A stretch of DNA of 64,000 nt from Ensifer adhaerens (GCF_020035535.1 NZ_CP083350.1:754501-818500), one strand, 5' to 3'; counted from the stretch's first letter, positions 1-9,165 are shown. Numbers and translations are program-made. Notes: generated by a model from the sequence alone, not told the origin.

Positions 1-141
1 CTCTATAGCAACGGCGATCAGGGGCTGATGGTGTACGAGGGCTACGTCTATGTCGTGCGACTCGGCGACAAGTTGCCGAACGGCCGCCGCATGATCGGTT
101 TCCAAAAACGGGACGGAAACTGGAACGCGGTGACGCTTTGA
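1..141 (+). CDS. C-terminal end of an unrecognised protein (cut by window edge)
   Basis: An open frame runs from base 1 to a TGA at 139-141 and gives the last 46 residues of a protein that starts outside the window. It ends in a pattern of short hydrophobic stretches and charged turns (GYVYVVRLGDKLPNGRRMIG), which looks like the end of a beta-rich domain. I do not recognise the family. It is followed on the same strand by a FliN-like gene 155 bases on, so a link to a motility or secretion machine is possible but unproven. Confidence 0.5.
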   Translation, partial: LYSNGDQGLMVYEGYVYVVRLGDKLPNGRRMIGFQKRDGNWNAVTL

Positions 142-296
142 GGCCTTCTGCCGGTCGCGCGTTGTGGATGTTAACTGTTTGTTAACGCTCGCTTGCGAGG
201 CAGGAAGAACCCCCATTTAGCCACGGTTGCTACCCAGGGCGAACTGGCGCAACTCTTTGTTAAAGAGTCGTGAATCAGTGCTTTGGATGGTGCAGA

Positions 297-617
297 ATGA
301 TTAACAAGAAGCTACAGGATGAGCTGGTCGAACTCGATGTGAGCCCTGCGCTTGAGAGCCGGTCGGTCATGAGCGAGCGAGCGGTCCAGGGTATCCCGCT
401 GGCGATCGAGGCAATCATAGGTCGCGCCAGGCTGACCGTCTCTCAGATCTCGAAACTCCATCCCGATGACACGATCCATCTCGACCGCAATTTCGGCGAT
501 CCGGTCGAGCTCAAAGTCAATGGCATGGTCATCGGCCGAGGCGAGATCGTCTACGACGAATCCAGCAACGCCGTCGGCATCAAGATCATCGAGATAACGC
601 CGATCGCGCAGCGCTAG
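297..617 (+). CDS. FliN/SctQ-like SpoA-domain protein
   Basis: A 106-residue protein consisting almost entirely of one SpoA (FliN/FliM C-terminal) domain. Residues ~30-100 carry the family pattern: IPLAIEAIIGRARLTVSQI, then a DDTIHLDR turn, DPVELKVNGMVIGRGEIV, and a closing VGIKIIEI strand. FliN forms the flagellar C-ring with FliM and FliG; the same fold serves as SctQ in type III secretion. ATG at 297 is used because the upstream in-frame GTG (270) adds an unrelated cysteine-rich leader. The ribosome site is weak. No other flagellar or type III gene lies downstream, so it may be the last gene of a cluster outside the window or an orphan. Confidence 0.7.
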   Translation: MINKKLQDELVELDVSPALESRSVMSERAVQGIPLAIEAIIGRARLTVSQISKLHPDDTIHLDRNFGDPVELKVNGMVIGRGEIVYDESSNAVGIKIIEITPIAQR

Positions 618-888
618 TTGCGGCTTTGCGCGTTCCATGTTGGGGACCCCGAGAAGTCCTTCCCGACTTGGCTGGTGGTCCGATATCGAGGCGGCTCGCC
701 GCCAATTGCCTGTGGAACAGCAACCAGAACGCGCAAGGGTTAATCTGTTGTTAGGAAATACCGAACAATTTTAGCCGCACAGGCAAAGCCTATCCTCTTT
801 TAATACCCGCCCGATTGCCTTCCTTCGGTGTGCCGCCTGGCAGACCGATCCCTTGGCTTCGGTTGGCTTAGATCTGGATGCGTTCGGA

Positions 889-2655
889 ATGACATTGATC
901 TCTCTCGCCGTCCGGCTGAAAAGCCGGGCCCATTTTTCCCTGAAACGAAACGTCAGTGGCAAAAGCGGAGCGGTCGTCGGCACCACCCTGGGCCGCAGAA
1001 CACAGGCCAGGCAACGGCTCGGCATCATCATCGCCGGCTTTGCCGTGATCTTTCTGGTGATCGTGGGCCGCCTGATCCAGTACGGACTGGAAAAACCGGT
1101 CGATACCGCGTGGATCAACGCCACCAACCATGCCGTCGCCTCTCGCCCAGACATCATCGACCGGCATGGAGAGCTGCTCGCCACCGACGTCAACATGGTG
1201 TCGCTCTATGCCGAGCCGCGGAAGATCGTGGATGCGGACGAAGTCGTCGAGAAGCTCGCGACCGTCATCCCCAATCTCGATTGGCGCGACACGCACCGGA
1301 AGCTTCGCTCCGGCACCGCCTTCCAATGGTTGAGACGGCAGCTCACGCCGCGCCAGCAGGCGGACATCCTGGCGCTTGGCATTCCCGGCATCGGCTTCCG
1401 GCCGGAGAAGCGGCGCTTCTATCCGGGCGGCTCGACGGCATCGCATATCCTCGGGCACGTCAACGTCGACAATCAGGGCCTGCAGGGCATGGAGCGCTAC
1501 ATCGATCAGCAGGGCCTTGCCGATCTCCGCGCGGCGGGATTAACCGGCAACACCCCGCTCGAGCCGGTCAGGCTTTCGATCGATCTTCGCGTCCAGAGCA
1601 TCGTCCGGGAAGCGGTTGCGCGCGCCATGATCGACTATCAGGCAGAAGCCGCCGGCGCCGTCGTTCTGGATGTGGAGACCGGTGAAGTCGTCGCGATGGC
1701 TTCGGTGCCCGACTACGATCCGAACCAGCCTTCGCGGACACTGCCAGACGGCAAGGTCGACAAGGAATACGAAAAGGGCTGGTTTAACCGGATGAGCAAT
1801 GCGACGTTCGAGATGGGCTCGACGTTCAAGAGCTTCACGCTGGCGATGGGCCTGGACGCCGGCAAGATCAGCCTCAACTCCGTGGTCGACGCATCGCGAC
1901 CTATCCGCATGGGCGGCTTCACCATCAAGGATTTTCGCGGCAAGTATCGCCCCCTCACCATTCCCGAGGTCTTTCAGTATTCCTCCAATATCGGAACCGC
2001 CGCCGTGGCGGACATGGTCGGCATCGAGGGACACCAGGCCTTTCTCACCAAGCTCGGGCTTCTTTCCAAGATGGAAACCGAGCTGCCGGGCGCAGCAACG
2101 CCGACGCAGCCGCGCAGCTGGAAGAAGATCAATTCGGTGACCATATCCTTCGGGCACGGCGTAGCGACCACACCGCTGCAAACCGCCGTCGCCGCTGCCG
2201 CTCTCCTGAACGGTGGCAACCTGATTTCTCCGACATTCCTTCCGAGATCCGCTGAGACGGCGAAGGCACAGGCGCAGCAAGTGCTGCAGGCGACGACGAG
2301 CGCCGACATGCGCTATCTTTACAACCGCAACGGCCAGGTGGGCTCCGGCCGCCACGCCCAGGTGCCCGGCTTCCATGTGGGCGGCAAGACCGGAACCGCC
2401 GACAAGGTCATCAACGGTCGATACGCCACGAACCTCAACTTCAACGCATTTCTCGCCGGCTTCCCCATGGATAACCCACGCTACATCGTTCTTTCGATCG
2501 TGGATGCGCCGCTGACGGGCGAAAGAGGGGGGCGTCAGGCAGCCCATACCGCTGCTCCGGTCGTGAGGGAAATCATCAGCCGCGCCGGCTCCTTCCTCGG
2601 TGTCCAGCCGCGCTTCGGGCCTGAACGCGAGCCGCACCTCGTTGCGGATTTCTGA
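889..2655 (+). CDS. FtsI/PBP3-type penicillin-binding protein (peptidoglycan DD-transpeptidase)
   Basis: A class B penicillin-binding protein of 588 residues that cross-links peptidoglycan in the periplasm. One N-terminal membrane anchor is visible (RLGIIIAGFAVIFLVIVGRL, ~45-65), then the PBP dimerisation domain and a transpeptidase domain. The three active-site motifs are present: SxxK in EMGSTFKSF, SxN in YSSNIG, and KTG in GGKTGTADK. Length and motif order fit FtsI/PBP3 rather than PBP2. It stands alone, with no mraW, murE or mraY neighbours, so it is probably a second copy beside the housekeeping dcw-cluster ftsI. ATG 889 is preferred over the upstream alternative at 853. Confidence 0.88.
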   Translation: MTLISLAVRLKSRAHFSLKRNVSGKSGAVVGTTLGRRTQARQRLGIIIAGFAVIFLVIVGRLIQYGLEKPVDTAWINATNHAVASRPDIIDRHGELLATDVNMVSLYAEPRKIVDADEVVEKLATVIPNLDWRDTHRKLRSGTAFQWLRRQLTPRQQADILALGIPGIGFRPEKRRFYPGGSTASHILGHVNVDNQGLQGMERYIDQQGLADLRAAGLTGNTPLEPVRLSIDLRVQSIVREAVARAMIDYQAEAAGAVVLDVETGEVVAMASVPDYDPNQPSRTLPDGKVDKEYEKGWFNRMSNATFEMGSTFKSFTLAMGLDAGKISLNSVVDASRPIRMGGFTIKDFRGKYRPLTIPEVFQYSSNIGTAAVADMVGIEGHQAFLTKLGLLSKMETELPGAATPTQPRSWKKINSVTISFGHGVATTPLQTAVAAAALLNGGNLISPTFLPRSAETAKAQAQQVLQATTSADMRYLYNRNGQVGSGRHAQVPGFHVGGKTGTADKVINGRYATNLNFNAFLAGFPMDNPRYIVLSIVDAPLTGERGGRQAAHTAAPVVREIISRAGSFLGVQPRFGPEREPHLVADF

Positions 2656-2778
2656 GAGCCGCTTGCTGGACGTGAGCCTCGTCGGCTGGGCCGGAACAAC
2701 GCGACATCACTGCACTTGGCTTCACGTCCCGGCGACGTTATGTCGTAGCAACACGATCCGGTACGGGAGGAGCCTTGC

Positions 2779-3546
2779 ATGCTGATCGATGGAAAAGTCT
2801 TTATCGTGACCGGTGGCGGTTCGGGCCTTGGCGCTGCCGTCGCCCGGCGGCTGCATGGCGGGGGTGCCCGCGTGGTCCTTGCCGACGTCAACGCCGCGGC
2901 CGGCCAGAAGATGGCCGAGGAACTCGGCAGCAACGCCCTCTTCCAGAAGACGGATGTCACCAATGAAGCGGATGGCGCCGCCGCCGTTGCCGCAGCGCTG
3001 GCTCGCTTCGGTCATCTCCATGTACTGGTGAACTGTGCCGGCATCGCGCCCGGCGAAAAGGTGCTCGGCCGCGACGGCCCGCATCGGCTGGAGAGCTTTT
3101 CGCGCGCGGTCGGTATCAACCTGATCGGCACCTTCAACATGCTGCGGCTTGCCTCCGAGGCGATCCAGCGGGAGGAGCCGGGCGAGGACGGCGAGCGCGG
3201 CGTCATCGTCAACACGGCATCCGTTGCAGCCTTCGACGGCCAGATCGGCCAGGCCGCCTATGCTGCATCCAAGGGCGGCGTCGTCTCGATGACCTTGCCG
3301 ATTGCGCGTGAACTCGCGCGCCATGGCATCCGCGTCGTCGCCATTGCGCCTGGCATCTTCGAAACGCCGATGATGGCCGGCATGCCGCAGGACGTGCAGG
3401 ATTCGCTCGGCAAGAGCGTGCCCTTCCCGCAGCGCCTCGGCAAACCGGACGAGTTTGCGGCACTCGTGCAGCACATCTGTGAGAACCGCATGTTGAACGG
3501 GGAAGTCATCCGCCTCGACGGTGCCCTGCGTATGGGCGCACGCTAA
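2779..3546 (+). CDS. SDR 3-hydroxyacyl-CoA dehydrogenase (HSD17B10-like)
   Basis: A 255-residue classical short-chain dehydrogenase. The N-terminal NAD motif is TGGGSGLG, the aspartate for NAD preference follows in VVLADV, the NAG motif is NCAG, and the catalytic Ser and YxxxK are seen in [10 protein letters not shown] and YAASK. The long loop before the catalytic serine and the [12 protein letters not shown] segment are typical of type II 3-hydroxyacyl-CoA dehydrogenases that act in branched-chain amino acid or fatty acid breakdown. GGGAGG lies just before the ATG. No acyl-CoA genes are adjacent, so the substrate is inferred from the family only. Confidence 0.82.
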   Translation: MLIDGKVFIVTGGGSGLGAAVARRLHGGGARVVLADVNAAAGQKMAEELGSNALFQKTDVTNEADGAAAVAAALARFGHLHVLVNCAGIAPGEKVLGRDGPHRLESFSRAVGINLIGTFNMLRLASEAIQREEPGEDGERGVIVNTASVAAFDGQIGQAAYAASKGGVVSMTLPIARELARHGIRVVAIAPGIFETPMMAGMPQDVQDSLGKSVPFPQRLGKPDEFAALVQHICENRMLNGEVIRLDGALRMGAR

Positions 3547-3558
3547 CGGGAACAGATT

Positions 3559-3594
3559 TGACGCTGCGCCGGCCTTCGGCCCGGCGCTGCGTCA
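3559..3594. terminator. Convergent hairpin terminator
   Basis: A 14-bp stem (3559-3572 with 3581-3594) with one internal T-T mismatch and a CCTTCGGC loop lies between two convergent genes that stop at 3546 and 3612. The position suits a bidirectional terminator; there is no long T run. Confidence 0.6.
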
Positions 3595-3611
3595 GCCCTT
3601 GTCGCGGCGGT

Positions 3612-4286
3612 TCAGGCGGCGCGATCCACCAGCCTGACGATATAGGCGCAGCGGCGCGCGCCGGCGAGAATGTGCTCGGCGCGCTCGACCTCGACACCGG
3701 GGCCGAGCACCGCGCGGAACACGCTCAACTCCGCCCGACAGAAGCCCTGGCAACTGGTCGCGGCGGCACAGATCGGACAATGGTTCTCGACGAACAGCAG
3801 CGTACCGTCGCCGGGATCCTCGCAGGCCGCCATATAGCCTTCCTGTGACCGTAGCCGCACCAACTCGTCTACCCGTTCACGCAGGCCCGCCTTCTCCGCC
3901 ATCGCCGCGCTGTAGTTTTGCCGGGTCTCGTCCTCTCGCGCTGCAATCAGCCGGTCGATCGCCCCCTCGCCCAGCGTCTGCCGGATCGTCCGCAAGAGCT
4001 GGACGGTAAGCTCCGCATGCGTATCGGGGAACTCCGCATGGCCGGCTGCAGTCAGCCCCCAGAATTGCGAGGGACGACCGACACCTTTCGCCTCCGACCA
4101 TGAGACGACGAAGCCATCTTCGGCAAGGCGGACAAGCTGCTGGCGCACGGCCTCACCGGTGATCGTCAGACGTTTGCCGAGCGCAGCCGCCGTCTGCGGG
4201 CCATGCAGCTTGAGCGCCAGCCTGATGCGCTCGCCCGGCGTGCGGCCGCTGCTTTGCTCTAGATTTAACAAGGGATCGCTTGACAT
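3612..4286 (-). CDS. SufR-like HTH regulator with C-terminal cysteine cluster
   Basis: A 224-residue DeoR/ArsR-fold regulator. A winged helix-turn-helix (residues ~18-75, GERIRLALKLHGPQTAAALG and AVRQQLVRLAEDGFV) is followed by a long helix and a C-terminal cysteine motif, ENHCPICAAATSCQGFCRAE (~180-199). This is the pattern of SufR-type regulators whose DNA binding depends on an iron-sulfur cluster. The gene is divergent from a superoxide dismutase, with about 100 bases between the starts, so control of that gene in response to oxidative or iron stress is likely. ATG 4286 (MSSDPLL) is chosen because the frame upstream has no family similarity. Confidence 0.78.
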   Translation of the reverse strand: MSSDPLLNLEQSSGRTPGERIRLALKLHGPQTAAALGKRLTITGEAVRQQLVRLAEDGFVVSWSEAKGVGRPSQFWGLTAAGHAEFPDTHAELTVQLLRTIRQTLGEGAIDRLIAAREDETRQNYSAAMAEKAGLRERVDELVRLRSQEGYMAACEDPGDGTLLFVENHCPICAAATSCQGFCRAELSVFRAVLGPGVEVERAEHILAGARRCAYIVRLVDRAA

Positions 4287-4390
4287 ATTCTCGCGCGCCG
4301 ATTTATAAAGAATTGTCTTGCTAAATACACTCTCCTCCGTTCGCAGACAAGTGATCCGTCGAGAGTGTCCCGCCCGCAAAGGAATTGATC

Positions 4391-4999
4391 ATGGCCTTCG
4401 AACTTCCCGCCCTTCCCTATGCTCCCGGTGCGCTCGCCGTAAACGGCATGAGCGCCGAGACGATCGAGTTCCATCACGGCAAGCATCACCAGGCCTATGT
4501 CACGGCCCTGAACGGTTTCGTCGAGAAAGACGCATCGCTCGCCGGCCTGTCGCTGGAGGAGATCATCCGCCTCAGCCACGGCAAGGCGGAACTGGCCCCG
4601 GTCTTCAACAATGCCGGCCAGCACTGGAACCACATCCTGTTCTGGAACAACCTTTCACCGAAGGGCGGCCAGATCCCCGGCGCGCTCGAAAAGAAGATCA
4701 CCGAAGACTTCGGCAGCGTCGCCAGCTTCAAGGATGCCTTCAAGGCGGCCGCAACCGGCCAGTTCGGCTCGGGCTGGGCCTGGCTCGTGCTCGGCACCGA
4801 CGGTAAGCTCAAGGTGACGAAGACCGCCAACGGCTCCAATCCGGTTGCCACCAACGAAGGCAAGGCGCTGCTCGGTCTCGATGTCTGGGAACACGCCTAT
4901 TACATCGACTACCGCAACCGCCGGCCAGACTACACGTCGAACTTCCTCGACAAGCTTGCCAACTACGAGTTCGCCGAAGCGGAATTGAAGTCCGCCTGA
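4391..4999 (+). CDS. sodB: Superoxide dismutase (Fe/Mn type)
   Basis: A 202-residue Fe/Mn superoxide dismutase that converts superoxide to hydrogen peroxide and oxygen. The four metal ligands are visible: His in EFHHGKHHQAYV, His in QHWNHILFW, and Asp and His in DVWEHAYYIDYRNRRPDY. There is no signal peptide, so it is cytoplasmic. The C-terminal signature and GSGWAWLV segment are standard. Metal choice cannot be fixed by eye. ATG 4391 gives the usual N-terminus (MAFELPALPY). It is divergent from the SufR-like regulator. Confidence 0.92.
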   Translation: MAFELPALPYAPGALAVNGMSAETIEFHHGKHHQAYVTALNGFVEKDASLAGLSLEEIIRLSHGKAELAPVFNNAGQHWNHILFWNNLSPKGGQIPGALEKKITEDFGSVASFKDAFKAAATGQFGSGWAWLVLGTDGKLKVTKTANGSNPVATNEGKALLGLDVWEHAYYIDYRNRRPDYTSNFLDKLANYEFAEAELKSA

Positions 5000-5151
5000 C
5001 AGACCGCCGAGCGCCGCGACGCCGGACCGGCTTGCGGATCGGTTGGCAGAGAATTTGCAGCAGCCCCCTCGCCCCCGCCTGAGCCTGGGCTTCTGCAGAC
5101 CCCGTGGCGTCTCCCCGCCGCCACGGGTTATCCTCAGTTGGAACAAGACCC

Positions 5152-5748
5152 ATGCGCCAGACACCTCCGCTTTCCGTCGAGATCGACGCCCACGCCGACA
5201 TGGCCGTGTCGAAACCGGAGTTCGCCAACACGCTGTCGCATCTCGCCGCCACGGTCTGCGTGGCAAGCGCCGGCAAGGGCGCCGAAAGTCTCGGCCGCAC
5301 GGTGACGGCCACCTTCTCGCTTTCCGCCAACCCGCCGTCGATCGTCGTTTCGATCAGGGCGGACAGTCCTCTTGCCGCGCTGATTGCCGCAGAACAGGGG
5401 TTCTCGCTTGCCATGCTGGCAGAGGGACAGGACCTGATCGCGGATGCTTTCGCCGGCAAGATCGAAGCGTCCAAGCGTTACCTCATCGGCGTATGGGCCG
5501 ACTGGCCGAGCGGACGGCCAAGGCTTCTGGGAGCCGCCGCTGCGCTCGACTGCCTGCTCACCGCCTCGATCGAGGTCGGCGACCACATGCTGTTCGTCGG
5601 AACAATTGTCGCAACCGAGACTTCCACCCATGCCGACCCCTTGATCTGGAACCGCCTGCGATATCAGTCTCTCGACAGGGCGAGATCGTTGCCGACGCAG
5701 CTGAGCAACGGGCATGCGACCATCGTCCCAAGCAAACCTGCGGCCTGA
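5152..5748 (+). CDS. Flavin reductase-like domain protein
   Basis: A 198-residue protein of the flavin reductase/FMN-binding split-barrel family, seen in the core from FANTLSHLAATVCVASA through TVTATFSLSANPPSIVVSI to GDHMLFVGTIV. Members use NAD(P)H to supply reduced flavin to a partner monooxygenase. No monooxygenase lies next to it, and pobA 14 kb away is a single-component enzyme that does not need one. ATG 5152 is preferred over an upstream alternative at 5104 because homology-like sequence starts after it. It probably shares a transcript with the TPR gene 25 bases downstream. Confidence 0.75.
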   Translation: MRQTPPLSVEIDAHADMAVSKPEFANTLSHLAATVCVASAGKGAESLGRTVTATFSLSANPPSIVVSIRADSPLAALIAAEQGFSLAMLAEGQDLIADAFAGKIEASKRYLIGVWADWPSGRPRLLGAAAALDCLLTASIEVGDHMLFVGTIVATETSTHADPLIWNRLRYQSLDRARSLPTQLSNGHATIVPSKPAA

Positions 5749-5773
5749 TCGGTCGATCGCTTAGGAGGACGCA

Positions 5774-6106
5774 ATGCGGCAAGTGCTCGAAAAGCTCTTA
5801 CAGGACGGCAGGGATGACGCCCTGTTGCGTTTCACGCTCGGCAGCATCTGCCTTCAGGAGGCCGATCTCGATACCGCTCTTGCCCATACCGAGCGGGCAA
5901 TCGTCTTCGACCCGGACTATTCGGCAGCCTGGAAGCTGCGCGGCGCAATCCTGCACAAGCTCGGCCGTCACCAGGAGGCCATCCAGGTCTGGCGCGAGGG
6001 GCGAGCAGTTGCGGAGCGGAAGGGCGATCTGCAGGCGGCAAAGGAAATCGGCGTCTTCCTGAAACGACTGGAGCGGCAATGCGCGGCTGCCAACGGAAAC
6101 GAATAG
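5774..6106 (+). CDS. Small TPR-repeat protein
   Basis: A 110-residue protein with about two tetratricopeptide repeats: LLRFTLGSICLQEADLDTAL with HTERAIVFDPDYSAAWKLRG, and LHKLGRHQEAIQVWREG. TPRs mediate protein-protein contact; the partner is unknown. It has no signal peptide. The start follows a clear AGGAGG (5763-5768). It lies 25 bases after the flavin reductase gene and is convergent with the TRAP transporter operon. Confidence 0.75.
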   Translation: MRQVLEKLLQDGRDDALLRFTLGSICLQEADLDTALAHTERAIVFDPDYSAAWKLRGAILHKLGRHQEAIQVWREGRAVAERKGDLQAAKEIGVFLKRLERQCAAANGNE

Positions 6107-6175
6107 CGCGCCCACCGCAAGCGTAGTTCGGGCCCGGCAGAGAGACCGAGCCCGGAAGCAGCGCGAAGGTTCAAC

Positions 6176-7456
6176 TCACCGAAAGACCGAGGGCAGCCAC
6201 AGCGACAGGGCCGGAATGTAGGTCACCGCCAACAGCACCGCGATGCTGGCACCGAAGAAAGGCCAGATGGTGCGCATCGCCTCGCGAATGGAAATCCCGC
6301 CGACGGCGCAGCCGACGAAGAGCACCGTTCCCACCGGTGGTGTGTTGAGGCCGATGCCGGCATTGAGGATCATCACCACCCCGAAATGCACGGGATCGAT
6401 GCCGAAGGCCTTGACCACGGGAAGAAGCACGGGCGTGCAGATGATCACCATCGGCGCCATGTCCATGAAGGTGCCAAGGAACAGCAGGATGATGTTGATC
6501 ACGAGCAACACGATGATCGGGTTTTCCGAGATCGCGCCGATCGCGCTGATCATCAGCGCCTGCACCTGCAGGAACGCCATCAACCAACCGAAGGACGCCG
6601 CCATGCCGATGACCAGCAGCACCATGGCAGTGGTCCGCACCGCCCCCATCACCGCCTCGATAAAGCCTGCCCAGTCCAGCTCGCGATAGACGAGCATGGC
6701 GACCAGGAAGGCGTAGAGCACCGCAATGCAGGAGCTTTCGGTGGCTGTGAAGACACCGGAGCGCACGCCGCCGAAGATGATGCCGATCAGGACGATGCCG
6801 GGGAAGGATGCGAGCAGGTAGTAGAAGACCTTCGCGAAGCCAGGAAACGGCTCGGCCGGGTAGCCCCTGCGTCTTGCAACGATATAGGCGGTCACCATCA
6901 GCGACAGCGCGAGTAGCAGTCCCGGAATAATGCCGGCGGTGAAGAGGTCGGCGACGGAGACATTGCCGCCGGCTGCGATCGAATAGAGGATCATGTTGTG
7001 CGACGGCGGGATCATCAGCGCGATGATCGCTGCGTTGACCGTGACGTTGACGGCATAGTCGCGGTCATAGCCGCGCTTTGCCATCTGCGGGATCATCAGA
7101 CCGCCGACCGCCGAGGCGTCCGCCACCGCCGAACCGGAAATGCCGCCGAAGAGCGTCGAGGCGACGATGTTGACCTGGCCGAGACCGCCGCGCAGATGGC
7201 CGACGAGGCCGGCGGCAAACTGGATCAGCCGATTGGCGATGCCGCCACGCACCATCAGGTCGCCGGCGAAAATGAAGAACGGGATCGCCATCATGGCGAA
7301 GATGTTCATGCCGGAATTCAATTGCTGGAACACCACCACCGGCGGCAGGCCGAGATAGAGCACGGTGGCAAACGACGCGATGCCCAGGCAGAAGGCGATC
7401 GGCATGCCGATGAACATCAGGAGGGTGAAGACCCCGAAAAGGATAGTGTAAGCCAT
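6176..7456 (-). CDS. dctM: TRAP transporter large permease (DctM)
   Basis: A 426-residue integral membrane protein with about 12 hydrophobic segments, the large subunit of a tripartite ATP-independent periplasmic transporter. Typical DctM segments are FFIFAGDLMVRGGIANRLI, GGISGSAVADASAVG and PPSHNMILYS near the middle, and TPPVGTVLFVG near the end. It uses a sodium or proton gradient to bring in organic acids. It is the last gene of the kdgD-gci-gli-dctP-dctQ-dctM operon and starts directly after the dctQ stop. The context points to hexuronates or aldarates as cargo. Confidence 0.9.
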   Translation of the reverse strand: MAYTILFGVFTLLMFIGMPIAFCLGIASFATVLYLGLPPVVVFQQLNSGMNIFAMMAIPFFIFAGDLMVRGGIANRLIQFAAGLVGHLRGGLGQVNIVASTLFGGISGSAVADASAVGGLMIPQMAKRGYDRDYAVNVTVNAAIIALMIPPSHNMILYSIAAGGNVSVADLFTAGIIPGLLLALSLMVTAYIVARRRGYPAEPFPGFAKVFYYLLASFPGIVLIGIIFGGVRSGVFTATESSCIAVLYAFLVAMLVYRELDWAGFIEAVMGAVRTTAMVLLVIGMAASFGWLMAFLQVQALMISAIGAISENPIIVLLVINIILLFLGTFMDMAPMVIICTPVLLPVVKAFGIDPVHFGVVMILNAGIGLNTPPVGTVLFVGCAVGGISIREAMRTIWPFFGASIAVLLAVTYIPALSLWLPSVFR

Positions 7457-7978
7457 TCAGGCCATCTCCTGCACGACAACGTCTGCGGCGACGTCGACAC
7501 CCAGAACCAGATCGATGAAACGCTCTGCAGCAAACAGGGCAATCATCAAGCCGCCGACAATGAGCGGAAAGAAGTCGACCCCTCCCGGCCATCCGAGAAC
7601 GGGGATCGTCGCCGTCCATGTGCCGGCGCACAAAAGCAGCCCGTAATAGGCCATGGATGCGCCGAAGACGACGATCAGGCCAAGGCTCGCCAGATCCATG
7701 GCTATCTGCACCGAGGGCTTCATCACATGACGGATGACATCGAGGCCGAGATGCACGCTTTCGCGCACGCCGACGGCGGCACCCAGCATGATGAACCAGG
7801 CCATCAGATGAAGGGCCAGGGGTTCAGACCAGCTTGGCGAGTCGTTCAACACGTAGCGGGCAAAGACCTGCCAGCCGACGATCAATGTCATGGCGACCAT
7901 GCCGGCACCGGCAATGTAGAGCGACGCGCGGCTCAGCGCCCCGAGAAGCGGGCGTACCGCCCGCATGAAACGACGCAT
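7457..7978 (-). CDS. dctQ: TRAP transporter small permease (DctQ)
   Basis: A 173-residue membrane protein with four hydrophobic segments (ASLYIAGAGMVAMTLIVGWQ; LALHLMAWFIMLGAAVGV; ASLGLIVVFGASMAYYGLLL; FPLIVGGLMIALFAAE). The motif VFARYVLNDSPSWSEPLALH is the DctQ family hallmark. It joins DctM and the binding protein to form the transporter in the inner membrane. It sits between dctP (80 bases upstream) and dctM (abutting) in the uronate operon. Confidence 0.88.
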   Translation of the reverse strand: MRRFMRAVRPLLGALSRASLYIAGAGMVAMTLIVGWQVFARYVLNDSPSWSEPLALHLMAWFIMLGAAVGVRESVHLGLDVIRHVMKPSVQIAMDLASLGLIVVFGASMAYYGLLLCAGTWTATIPVLGWPGGVDFFPLIVGGLMIALFAAERFIDLVLGVDVAADVVVQEMA

Positions 7979-8057
7979 GTCTCTTCCTCCTCCGCAAAGG
8001 CGATCCGATGAACAGTTGCGAAGGCCGGCTCCAATCCTGGAACCGGCCCCACTGCCG

Positions 8058-9035
8058 TCACTTGACTGCCTTCACCCGCTCGAGGAGGTCCTTGAGTTTC
8101 GGGTCGCTGACGAACTGGTCGTAGACCGGGCCCATGGCGGCGGCGAACTCTTCCTTGTCGACCTTGATGACGTTCGCACCGGCGGCGCGGACCTTTTCTT
8201 CTGAGACCTTTTCGCGGGCGCTCCAGAGCTCGCGCATCTTGCCGACGGAGTCCTTGGCCGCCTGGCGAACCAGGGCCTGATCCTCGGGGGAAAGCTTGTC
8301 CCAGCTCATCTTGGAAATGACCAGGATTTCAGGGTTGAGCGAATGTTCGGTGAGCGAATAGTTCTTGGCGACCTCGAAATGGCGGGCGGACTCGTAGGAC
8401 GGCCAGTTGTTCTCGGCGCCATCGACGACCCCGGTCTCAAGCGAAGAGTAGACCTCACCCATCGGCATCGGCGTGGGGTTGGCGCCGAAGGCCTGCATCA
8501 TGGCGATCCAGAGATCGGATTGCTGCACGCGGATCTTCAGGCCCTTGAGATCGGCCAGTTTTTCGATCGGCTTTTTGGTGGTGTAGAAGGAACGGGCGCC
8601 CGAATCGTAGAAAGCCAGGCCGATGAGACCATGGGGCTCGAACGCTGCCAACACCTCGTCGCCGATCGGGCCATCCACCGTCTTGTGCATGTGCTCGGTG
8701 GAGCGGAACAGGAACGGCATGCCGAGAACCATCGTCTCCTTGACGAGGTTGTTGAACGGCGCGGCGTTCACACGGTTCATGTCGATGACGCCGAAGCGTG
8801 TCTGCTCGATCGTGTCCTTCTCGCCGCCGAGCACGCCATTGTTCATGACCTCGACTTTGATCCGCCCGTTGGTGCGCTCGGAGAGCAGTTGCCCCATGTA
8901 TTTGACGGCCTCGACCGTCGGGTAGCCGTCCGGATGGATGTCCGCCGAACGCAGGGTGATTTCCTGCGCCTGCGCCGCTGTGCCGGCAAACGCCAGCCCC
9001 ATGGCGACGCAAAGCATGCTTGCAATTTTCTTCAT
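8058..9035 (-). CDS. dctP: TRAP transporter substrate-binding protein (DctP)
   Basis: A 325-residue periplasmic binding protein. The first 24 residues form a signal peptide (MKKIASMLCVAMGLAFAGTAAQAQ). The DctP core follows, with the conserved arginine region LKGLKIRVQQSDLWIAMMQA and the GEVYSSLETGVVDGAENNW segment that shapes the ligand site and binds the carboxylate. ATG 9035 is set by the signal peptide and the AGGAGGA just upstream. The pathway genes in the same operon suggest galacturonate/glucuronate or the corresponding aldarates as ligand. Confidence 0.92.
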   Translation of the reverse strand: MKKIASMLCVAMGLAFAGTAAQAQEITLRSADIHPDGYPTVEAVKYMGQLLSERTNGRIKVEVMNNGVLGGEKDTIEQTRFGVIDMNRVNAAPFNNLVKETMVLGMPFLFRSTEHMHKTVDGPIGDEVLAAFEPHGLIGLAFYDSGARSFYTTKKPIEKLADLKGLKIRVQQSDLWIAMMQAFGANPTPMPMGEVYSSLETGVVDGAENNWPSYESARHFEVAKNYSLTEHSLNPEILVISKMSWDKLSPEDQALVRQAAKDSVGKMRELWSAREKVSEEKVRAAGANVIKVDKEEFAAAMGPVYDQFVSDPKLKDLLERVKAVK

Positions 9036-9165
9036 GTTTTCCTCCTCCTCTAGTCGTGCTTCGGCCTCTCCCAAGACCGAGTTGCTGCCCCTCCGGGCCG
9101 GCATTCGAAATCTCCATGTCCTCGGGCCCGACAGGGAGCCTCCCAGCTCCCGTCGCGGGCAGAAA

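Noticed and set aside
6998..8011. His/Asp-rich plus-strand frame opposite the TRAP permease genes
   Set aside because: The His/Asp/Arg-rich composition is what antisense of membrane-protein codons produces.
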